This document shows, piece by piece, positions 44,629 to 51,746 of a stretch of DNA of 64,000 nucleotides. Both the position numbers and the translations under genes were made by a program. The stretch comes from an uncultured Clostridia bacterium (GTDB lineage Bacteria > Bacillota > Clostridia > Christensenellales > UBA1242): NCBI GenBank assembly GCA_934754495.1, contig CAKVHW010000002.1:124001-188000 (forward strand), in the 5' to 3' direction. The notes below the pieces were generated by a model. It made no database searches. It was given only the letters and a program-made list of their open reading frames with translations, and was not told the origin of the DNA. How positions within the stretch are numbered: position 1 is the stretch's first letter; each line of letters opens with the position of its first letter.

Positions 44629-45453
44629 TCATTCTTCCTTTTTGTTTATTTTGCTACCTGCTCTAGTTTTTCGGTTTACCAAATTCACTCCGCCACCAAG
44701 CAAGCAATTTTTTCTTACTATGCTTTTTTCAACATAGCAGTAAGGCTTTACAAACACCCCTTCTTCTAAGGTGCTATTCACAATAGTACTACCAGACACA
44801 CAACATTCACTTGAAACAGTGCTATTTTCGATAACATTTTTTTCTTTTAATATTACGTTATCTCCAATAATAGTATTTCCTTTTATCACATTACCACTAA
44901 AAATGATTGTGCCTTTGCCAATTTTCACATCGGCTTCAATGTACGAATTTGTAATTTCAACACCATTCATAACATGTGTAGCAAGTATACGTTCTTGCAA
45001 AACTTCAGTTGCATATTTTAGTTGTTTTTTATCTTCAACCATATAAAAATTTTGTTGGTCATTGTAGTACACACTATCATAAAAAATGTTTTTTTCTTTC
45101 TTTAAATATTCAGTTTCAAATGCATAACCGCCTGAAAACTTACATGCCTTAATCCCCTTTAAAGTGACATAGTCTACAAGGTTGTTAATAGCATCATTGG
45201 TAAGCAAAATAAGGCTATTAGCAAGTATTATTGTGTATTTAGAATTAGTAAGATATTGCTTAAAATAATCCAAATCAAATTTATCGTTTTTCACAATAAC
45301 ACATGAGTACCCCTTACAAGCACTCATCACCCACTCGCTCATTGTTCTGCCGAGAATATTAGTTGCAAGTGGTTTTTGTGGTTCTGTAATAAAAATTGTG
45401 ACCGAATTAAAGTCATTAGGCTTTAACACTAACTTTTCTGTTTGTGTTTGCAT
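44629..45453 (-). CDS. Truncated GlmU-like left-handed beta-helix protein
   Basis: The 274-residue protein occupies the place of glmU, directly before pth. From about residue 130 it follows GlmU closely: 'VEDKKQLKYATEVLQERI', then hexapeptide repeats (IEADVKIGKGTII, NTIIGDNVIL). The N-terminal region keeps a piece like GlmU 'GKPMLEWV' (GRTMSEWVMSAC). It lacks the LAAGxGTRM nucleotide-binding loop and is about 80 residues shorter there. The C-terminal acetyltransferase half is also cut short (GlmU is usually about 450 residues). Neither normal GlmU reaction seems possible. It overlaps tadA by 25 bases and has AAGGAG before its ATG, so it is translated in the operon. It may be a scaffold or specialised descendant. 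Confidence 0.7.
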   Translation of the reverse strand: MQTQTEKLVLKPNDFNSVTIFITEPQKPLATNILGRTMSEWVMSACKGYSCVIVKNDKFDLDYFKQYLTNSKYTIILANSLILLTNDAINNLVDYVTLKGIKACKFSGGYAFETEYLKKEKNIFYDSVYYNDQQNFYMVEDKKQLKYATEVLQERILATHVMNGVEITNSYIEADVKIGKGTIIFSGNVIKGNTIIGDNVILKEKNVIENSTVSSECCVSGSTIVNSTLEEGVFVKPYCYVEKSIVRKNCLLGGGVNLVNRKTRAGSKINKKEE

Positions 45454-45890
45454 TTTTCACTCCTTAATTCACTAAAAAACTTTGAAAGCATTTCGCTACA
45501 TTCTTGTTCCATAACACCACCCTCTAGATTGGCAAAGTGGTTAAATTTAATATATTCGTTAAGGTCAAGAATTGAATACTTTTTATCATATGCCCCAAAG
45601 TACACATTCTTAATTCTTGCCGAAAGTATAGCCCCATAACACATAAGGCATGGCTCTTTAGTAACATACATATCGCAATCTTCAAGCCTATAATCCCCAA
45701 CAACTTTGCATGCTTTTTCAATTGCAATTATTTCGGCATGTTTAATAGGATTATTTAGTTTTGCCTTTTTATTGTAAGCTTTGGCAATTATTTTATCATA
45801 TTTTACAATCACCACACCCACTGGAACATCACCATTATCATAGGCTCGTTTTGCTTCTTTCAAGGCAGTTTTCATAAATTTTTCGTTCAT
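45429..45890 (-). CDS. tadA: tRNA-specific adenosine deaminase TadA
   Basis: The protein has about 153 residues from the ATG at 45890. It has the zinc-deaminase motifs HAEIIAIEKA (His and Glu) and PCLMCYGAI (two Cys). It converts A34 to inosine in tRNA-Arg(ACG). A longer ORF starts 20 codons earlier, but that extension has no family similarity. The ATG at 45890 overlaps the TAA of the protease gene by one base (TAATG), pointing to coupled translation. The gene overlaps the GlmU-like gene downstream. Confidence 0.9.
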   Translation of the reverse strand: MNEKFMKTALKEAKRAYDNGDVPVGVVIVKYDKIIAKAYNKKAKLNNPIKHAEIIAIEKACKVVGDYRLEDCDMYVTKEPCLMCYGAILSARIKNVYFGAYDKKYSILDLNEYIKFNHFANLEGGVMEQECSEMLSKFFSELRSEKCKHKQKS

Positions 45891-47011
45891 TAGAAAAATC
45901 CCCAAACGTAAGTAAATATTGTGATAAGTGCACCCATAAATAGCGAGCAAACAAGGAAAATGTTGTCTTTAAAATTGGTCTTATACACCCTTGTTTGTTT
46001 TGGCATAATAACATCAAGCGGGCTTTTCATTTCTTCATAGTTAAGGTTAATCATGGTGTTGTTTTCAAGCACATCTTGCAACACCTTGCCCTTTTCAATA
46101 ATAACAGGCTCATCGCTTGCACCATTGTTGTAAACCTTAGCAATAGCCTTGTTTATTTTTCTTAAAATGGATTGTTTAAATAACAATACCATAAAATAAT
46201 ATAGCAACAAAGCCACAATACTCAACACAACAAAACACACCACACATAGTACTATAAAGTTAAGACTTTGAAGCGATGTAAAAATATTTTTGTAATTTCC
46301 TAAAAACCAATGATTTACTTCGGCGAAATCTAGGTACACGGCAATAAAGTTGTTGGTGAAGTGAATAATAATTGGAACCCAAATATTTTTGGCAACAACA
46401 CTCGCAAAGCCCATAATAAGACCAATCACAATAGCATAAGCCACTTGATTAATATTGAAGTGAAGTAGTCCAAAACATATGGACGAAATTATAATTGCTC
46501 TTGTAAAACCTGCGTGTTTTGTGCCCTGCAAAAGTAGTCCCCTATGCAAGAATTCTTCACAAAGAGCAGGAAGCAATGCAACTGTAAGAACCTGCAAGAA
46601 AAAACTTGACACACTATAATCGGCTTCAACACCAGTAAACGAAAGCGGTGTTTGATAACCAGTAAATGTAATAATTCCACTAAAAATACTAGAAACTATA
46701 ATATTTAAAACAAATGCAATTAATCCTAGTCCAATGCTAACAAGTATAACAGGAACAGAAGTTTTTTCATAGTTGCAAGTCTTGAACACGGCTTTTGGTT
46801 TCACCTTTAAAAAGCACATATATAGCACAAAAGGAATTAAAAACATTATACCCACTTGTATTATAATCGTGTAAATTACATCACTTAATTTGGCATCCAT
46901 TTTAGAAAACATACCAAGCGATGCCCCAATTCGAACACCGCAAAATAGAATCATAGAAATGAAGTAAATTAAGTATGTTTTAAAAATAGATTTCTTTTTC
47001 TGTTCTTCCAT
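45890..47011 (-). CDS. CPBP-family intramembrane metalloprotease (second copy)
   Basis: The 373-residue protein has about eight membrane segments and the CPBP (CAAX protease and bacteriocin-processing) motifs EEFLHRG (about residue 155), a second His segment (LLHFNINQ) and HFTNN. The family holds Rce1-like glutamate proteases and also immunity or scaffold proteins. A long cytoplasmic tail rich in charged residues follows the core, then a final membrane segment. The ATG follows TAGGGAG. It is adjacent to a related CPBP gene and heads into tadA. Its substrate is unknown. Confidence 0.85.
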   Translation of the reverse strand: MEEQKKKSIFKTYLIYFISMILFCGVRIGASLGMFSKMDAKLSDVIYTIIIQVGIMFLIPFVLYMCFLKVKPKAVFKTCNYEKTSVPVILVSIGLGLIAFVLNIIVSSIFSGIITFTGYQTPLSFTGVEADYSVSSFFLQVLTVALLPALCEEFLHRGLLLQGTKHAGFTRAIIISSICFGLLHFNINQVAYAIVIGLIMGFASVVAKNIWVPIIIHFTNNFIAVYLDFAEVNHWFLGNYKNIFTSLQSLNFIVLCVVCFVVLSIVALLLYYFMVLLFKQSILRKINKAIAKVYNNGASDEPVIIEKGKVLQDVLENNTMINLNYEEMKSPLDVIMPKQTRVYKTNFKDNIFLVCSLFMGALITIFTYVWGFF

Positions 47012-47019
47012 ATATCTCC

Positions 47020-48072
47020 CTAAAATGAATTACAAATCCAAATAATTAGCCCAACAATAAGGCTAGAATAAAAATAAAATTTTTCGTTAAAATCAAACGA
47101 CAAAACAAACTCTTTAAAACCAAGTTTTTTGTCTTGTTGTTCCACAATAATTGTGTCACCCTCAACCACAACATCTTCTGTTTCGCTGTGTTTGTTTATT
47201 TTCTTTAACAACCAGATAAATAGCACCGCAACAATTGTTGCCATAACAGCAATTGCAATTGCAAACATGTATCCGCCAAAGTTTTGACTAAATCCGTTTA
47301 AAAAACTATTATATCCGCCAACTAATTCAAGCAGAACAACAATCGCATTGTTAAGGAAGTGGAATATCATTGAAAATAAAATGTTTCCGGTGTAATATGC
47401 CACAAATCCTAGCATAACACCCAATATTAGTTGATAAAATGTTTGTTGCAAACTTCCATGCATTAAGCAAAACATTACAGCACTTAGTAAAACGCTTGCC
47501 ACCCCAGATGCTCGTCTTGAAAATCCTCTTAGCATAATGCCTCTAAACAAAAGTTCTTCAGCAATAGCAGGAAGCACAGCATATGCCACAAATCCTAATA
47601 TTATTCTCCACCATGTATTCATAGGAAACATAGGGTTTGAATTCAAATTGCCAATGCCTGCATTAGTAAATGCAGTTAGTATCATGTTGATTATTGGCAT
47701 AAAGCCCACAATTGTAATTCCAACCAAAGTAAATGTTATTACTAGCGACCAAATATTGAATTTTTTAGTAGGCGCAACTGCTGACTTTGCATTAATATTA
47801 TTAACCTTGTTGTACACCAAAAACACGCCAAAAAATGATAGCGGAACAATTAGCAATGCAACATAACAGGCAAAAGGTGTTTTAATTAAATCCGCATAAC
47901 TTCCCTTGTAAAAGATGTTAATAATAAACATTAGAATCATGTAAAAAACACTTGCTAGTATGTTGATTGCTAGCACATAAAAGAATGTTCGCACACCGTC
48001 AAGCACATTGTAATTGTTGCGGATTTTATTTTCTTTTAAGTTGTTGTTTAAATTATTATCAAATTTTTCCAT
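47020..48072 (-). CDS. CPBP-family intramembrane metalloprotease (first gene of the operon)
   Basis: The 350-residue polytopic protein has the CPBP motifs EELLFRGIMLRG (about residue 175), FCLMHGSLQQ and HFLNN. It resembles the next gene in layout, including a cytoplasmic tail and a last membrane segment, so the pair arose by duplication. There is no ribosome-binding site. A consensus promoter ends six bases before the ATG, suggesting a leaderless transcript. It is the first gene of the operon that continues through tadA, pth and mfd. Confidence 0.85.
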   Translation of the reverse strand: MEKFDNNLNNNLKENKIRNNYNVLDGVRTFFYVLAINILASVFYMILMFIINIFYKGSYADLIKTPFACYVALLIVPLSFFGVFLVYNKVNNINAKSAVAPTKKFNIWSLVITFTLVGITIVGFMPIINMILTAFTNAGIGNLNSNPMFPMNTWWRIILGFVAYAVLPAIAEELLFRGIMLRGFSRRASGVASVLLSAVMFCLMHGSLQQTFYQLILGVMLGFVAYYTGNILFSMIFHFLNNAIVVLLELVGGYNSFLNGFSQNFGGYMFAIAIAVMATIVAVLFIWLLKKINKHSETEDVVVEGDTIIVEQQDKKLGFKEFVLSFDFNEKFYFYSSLIVGLIIWICNSF

Positions 48073-48078
48073 ATTAAT

Positions 48079-48107
48079 ATTATATATTAATAATATTAAA
48101 TATGCAA
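48079..48107 (-). promoter_or_regulatory. Operon promoter giving a possibly leaderless mRNA
   Basis: On the minus strand TTGCAT (48107-48102) and a perfect TATAAT (48084-48079) are separated by 17 bases. Only six bases (48078-48073) separate the -10 box from the ATG, so transcription would begin at or next to the A of the start codon. Confidence 0.6.
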
Positions 48108-48134
48108 GTTTCTTCTTTCAAATTCTAGTTAAAT

Positions 48135-48165
48135 AAAAATAAGCAACTTTTAATTGCTTATTTTT
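48135..48165 (-). terminator. Terminator of the htrA-type gene
   Basis: The stem AAAAATAAGCAA/TTGCTTATTTTT has a seven-base loop and a tail of T-rich sequence on the minus strand. The htrA stop codon (48160-48158) lies inside the stem. Confidence 0.75.
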
Positions 48166-49165
48166 TCGACAAGGTTATGTTCACCTTATTATTATTTTGA
48201 CCATTAAAATATGTAAGTTCTATCGTGTCACCTTGCTTGTGTTTGTATAATTCATTTCTAAGGTCTAAAGCATTTGTAATCACCTTGCCATTAATGCCAA
48301 TAATTACATTTCCATTTTCTAATCCTGCTAATTTTAGCGGACTATTTTCTGCAATATTTTCAAGGTAAAACCCACTTTTTACTGCACTTAAATTTTTAAA
48401 TTCTGCTATTTCTGCATCATAACCATAAGCCCCTAAATATGGTGTATTATAGGCGTTGTTTGACCCTACAACATTTTTTAACAAACTGGAAAAACTTTTA
48501 ACTGGAATAGCAAAACCTATTCCTTCGCCACCACTTATTTTTAATGTGTTTATTCCCACAACTTCGCCATTTAGATTAAGAAGTGGTCCACCACTATTGC
48601 CAGGGTTAAGGCTTGCATCATGCTGAATAAGGTTTTGCATATAACTTTCGCCATTCTTTCCATTAACTCTTTAAGTTCTATTTAGTGCACTCACTATTCC
48701 TTTAGTAAAAGAGTGTTTTAGTAGTAGGCTAAGTGGTGTTCCTATTGCCACAACATCTTGTCCAACATCAATTTGGTCATCATTTGAAAGTTCAAGATAC
48801 GGCAAACCAATTTCCGACCTTATTATTGCAATATCTTGCGAATCATCACCCCACACATATGTGGCATTAGTAGTGTCGCCATTGGACAAATACAGCACAA
48901 TGCTATCCTTATTAGTAAGCACATGGCAGTTTGTAAGAACATATCCGCCACCAGCAACACACACTCCACTACCTACACTTTGTTCACCACCGCTTGTGCT
49001 TACCACACCCACCACAGCAGGTGTAACTTCCTTAGCAAGTTCGGTCACACTAGCATAATTGTTGCCTTCTATTAATTTCTCACCAAGACTCATGGTTTTG
49101 GCTGCTGGACTACTACACCCCATAATTAAAAAAGCGCAAATAAAAAATAACACAAATTTTCTCAT
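48158..49165 (-). pseudogene. HtrA/DegP-type lipoprotein serine protease split by an in-frame stop
   Basis: Two pieces lie in the same frame, separated only by one TAA at 48673-48671 (codon 165); there is no frameshift. The first piece has a lipoprotein signal (I-M-G-C, Cys17) and the S1C protease half with catalytic His (LTNCHVLTN) and Asp (SQDIAII). The second has GNSGG with the catalytic Ser and a PDZ domain (SGFYLENIAENSPLKLAGL). The sequence across the stop reads ALNRT-stop-RVNGKNGESYMQ, which fits an intact HtrA with one residue replaced. Ribosome site and start are normal. It follows walJ, as htrC does in Bacillus. It may be a recent nonsense mutation, an assembly error or read-through. 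Without read-through the cell lacks this protease. Confidence 0.85.
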
Positions 49166-49219
49166 ATAATTTCACCTTTTATATGATATATTTTGTGTCA
49201 TTTTTTGTGGTTTTATTTG

Positions 49220-50011
49220 TTATTTTAAATAAAAAATATTACTAAATCCGTTGGCTGGAGCAACGTCAATTTTAATATGAGTACCTTCCAAAATTCCAAA
49301 TCTAGACAAGTACTCACAAATGGTATTATATGCAAGTTCTGGAGTGTTGTTTTCTTCGCTAAGGTGGGCAAGCAGAATTTGTTTTACACCACTATTTATT
49401 AGTTTTAATATTACTTCGGCAGACTGCATATTATTTAAGTGTCCGCTTTTACCTAAGATACGTTGTTTTAGCATATATGGATAGTTTTGGTTGTTTTGAA
49501 GCATTTTTACATCGTGATTACTTTCTAGCACAACAAGTTTGCTTCCCATAAGGTTTTTAATAATCTCGTCATCGCAATAACCAAGGTCCGTTGCAATTGA
49601 TGCTCTATTGCCATTTTCCTCAAATGTAAAGCCCACACAACTTGATGCATCGTGCGGAAGTTTGAATGCTCTTACAATAAAGTCGCCAATTCTAAAAGGC
49701 AAATCTTCAAAGCATAAAATGTTGTCAAGATTAACATTGCCAAGTTTTGTAATAAGTTTTTCATATCCGTCAAGGTGACAGTATAGCGGAGTGCCATATT
49801 TTCGCATAAACGCACCAATATTTTTAGTATGATCTACATGCTCGTGAGTGTTTAAAATCGCAGTAATTTCATGCGGATTAATGCCTAGTTTATTAAGTTT
49901 TTCTTCTAAATAACTTATCGTTACGCCTACGTCTACAAGTATTTTAGTGTTGTCGGTATAAAACAAAACACAATTACCCTTAGACGAACTGGCAAGTGTA
50001 CATACTCTCAT
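49220..50011 (-). CDS. walJ: WalJ/YycJ-type metallo-beta-lactamase-fold hydrolase
   Basis: The protein has about 263 residues. It starts TLASSSKGNC, then has the metal motif NTHEHVDH, ATDLGY, LESNHD and a final HLSEENN, which is the YycJ pattern. WalJ is a cytoplasmic MBL-fold nuclease-like protein linked to cell-wall control and DNA replication fidelity. A GTG at 50035 would add eight residues, but AAAAAAAGGA lies just before the ATG at 50011. The two-component genes walRK that usually precede it are absent here; an M1 peptidase and a terminator lie upstream. Confidence 0.85.
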   Translation of the reverse strand: MRVCTLASSSKGNCVLFYTDNTKILVDVGVTISYLEEKLNKLGINPHEITAILNTHEHVDHTKNIGAFMRKYGTPLYCHLDGYEKLITKLGNVNLDNILCFEDLPFRIGDFIVRAFKLPHDASSCVGFTFEENGNRASIATDLGYCDDEIIKNLMGSKLVVLESNHDVKMLQNNQNYPYMLKQRILGKSGHLNNMQSAEVILKLINSGVKQILLAHLSEENNTPELAYNTICEYLSRFGILEGTHIKIDVAPANGFSNIFYLK

Positions 50012-50172
50012 TGTTTCGTCCTTTTTTTGTAACACAAAATATATTACACTAAACCCTCTTTTTTGTAAAGTACATTTTCAAGACCAATTTTTGTAAATGT
50101 AAATTATAACAATTTTCACTTGTTATTTTAGACAATTGAAATTGCGTAAATTATCAAGATTATAAAAGCAAC

Positions 50173-50199
50173 AAAAAAAGTGCTGAGTGGCACTTTTTT
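50173..50199 (-). terminator. Terminator of the M1 peptidase gene
   Basis: AAAAAAAGTGC/GCACTTTTTT with a six-base loop forms a hairpin starting four bases after the stop codon, with a seven-T tail on the minus strand. Confidence 0.8.
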
Positions 50200-50202
50200 C
50201 GA

Positions 50203-51687
50203 TTACTCTACACTATAAATCACAACCTTGCCGTTAATCCAGCTATCAAAAAAGCCTTTCATTTCACATGACATTGTTTTTTCAAAAACGCCAATTAAGT
50301 GGCTAGGATTAACATTTTGGAATTTGTATGTTTCAAAATATTTTTTAAGAGCCTTTAAAAACTTTTCGTCACCACAATTTTCACGAAGACTATCAAATAG
50401 CAAAACTCCCTTAACATAGGCAATATACACATATTCTGGCTCTGTGTCAAATTTAGAAAGTGGTCTATTCATACTAGTATCAACCTTACCCAAAACCTTG
50501 GTGTACACATCTACAAAGGTTACATATGAATTAGTTGTGTTTTTAATAATTTCATCAAAATTTACTTCATATTCTGGGTTGTTTTTGTAGAATAGTGCTG
50601 TTGAATAATCAGTAAGACCTTCATCTAGCCAACCATAATCAAACTCATTATTCCCCACTAGCCCATACCACCACTGATGGGCAGTTTCGTGAATAATAAC
50701 ATTTTGATAATCCTTAAAATTTTCGTAAGCATCACTAATCATAACAAGATTAGGATACTCCATTCCACCATGAATAAAATTGGTTTTCACCACACTAAAA
50801 GTAGAATATGGATAAGTGCCAAAAAGTTTGTTAAAGGTCTTAATGCTATCAACGGCCGTTTTTAGACTTTCATTAAAATTAACATCATTATAATAATAGT
50901 ACTTCACATTAACATTTTGATATTTTTCACTTACAACACTAAATTTATCGCTTAAGCAAAATGCAAAATCTCTTACCGCTTTAGCTGTGATTTTATATTT
51001 TTTACACTCCCCTACATCTTCCTGTTTTTCCACTTTGCCAGTGTTTGCAACAACCATTTCACTTGGCACTGTTAAAGTCACGTTGTAATTAGCCACATCG
51101 CTATAAAACGGATCACCATTAGAGTTGTAGGGATCTAAGTTCCACTCACCATCATACACTGCCACAATTGGGTAAAAGTTTGCCACATTCACAACATTTT
51201 CGCCATACCCAAATCGATGATTACAATTAGGAATAATCACCTTATATGATATGGTTAGCTTTATACGGTCGTCTGGTTTTAATCCTTTGGTTTCAATCGC
51301 CAAAATGTCGTTGTCGTCCCCTTCATAGCAAGGCGAAACATCGCTATTATCAACACGCAAAGTGTTTATTTCTATATCTCCATAACTACTACCATTAGGA
51401 TATGCTTTTTTAATTTGCAATGTGTTTACAGGTCTATTTTTAGCACCTTCACTAAAAGCCTTAGGGTACAAGTGCAAATATATTTTATCAAAACCAACAT
51501 TACTAGAATTAATGTAATTAATGCTTTGGTTAACATCTAGTGTATAGTCGTTATTATATATAATCTCCATATCATAACTAGAAAGATTTTTACTTGCTTT
51601 CTTTATTTCAAGTTCGGTTTTGCTTGTACATGCCACAAGCCCAAAACACGAAACAGCACAAAATAAAAATGCCACAAATTTTTTCAT
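50203..51687 (-). CDS. M1-family zinc aminopeptidase-like lipoprotein
   Basis: The protein has about 494 residues. The lipoprotein signal ends L-V-A-C. The catalytic core is complete: the exopeptidase-like GGMEYPN motif, then HETAHQWWYG and, 18 residues later, the glutamate ligand in WLDEGLTDY. The N-terminal half matches the beta-saddle domain of M1 enzymes. The C-terminal domain is short, so it resembles small bacterial M1 members. It probably trims peptides outside the membrane. AAAGGTGG precedes the ATG at 51687; a GTG nine bases earlier is less likely. Confidence 0.88.
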   Translation of the reverse strand: MKKFVAFLFCAVSCFGLVACTSKTELEIKKASKNLSSYDMEIIYNNDYTLDVNQSINYINSSNVGFDKIYLHLYPKAFSEGAKNRPVNTLQIKKAYPNGSSYGDIEINTLRVDNSDVSPCYEGDDNDILAIETKGLKPDDRIKLTISYKVIIPNCNHRFGYGENVVNVANFYPIVAVYDGEWNLDPYNSNGDPFYSDVANYNVTLTVPSEMVVANTGKVEKQEDVGECKKYKITAKAVRDFAFCLSDKFSVVSEKYQNVNVKYYYYNDVNFNESLKTAVDSIKTFNKLFGTYPYSTFSVVKTNFIHGGMEYPNLVMISDAYENFKDYQNVIIHETAHQWWYGLVGNNEFDYGWLDEGLTDYSTALFYKNNPEYEVNFDEIIKNTTNSYVTFVDVYTKVLGKVDTSMNRPLSKFDTEPEYVYIAYVKGVLLFDSLRENCGDEKFLKALKKYFETYKFQNVNPSHLIGVFEKTMSCEMKGFFDSWINGKVVIYSVE

Positions 51688-51746
51688 TTTAACCACCTTT
51701 TAAAGTAAAGTTAAAATATTATATTTATGGCATTTTTAAAATATGT

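Noticed and set aside
45891..45950. Longer tadA start at 45950
   Set aside because: The extra 20 residues overlap the protease gene, do not resemble TadA, and the TAATG junction gives a natural start.
48671..48673. Recoded TAA or an alternative genetic code explaining the htrA stop
   Set aside because: TAA ends nearly all other genes here and TGA ends pth, mrnC and an unknown gene, so the standard bacterial code applies.
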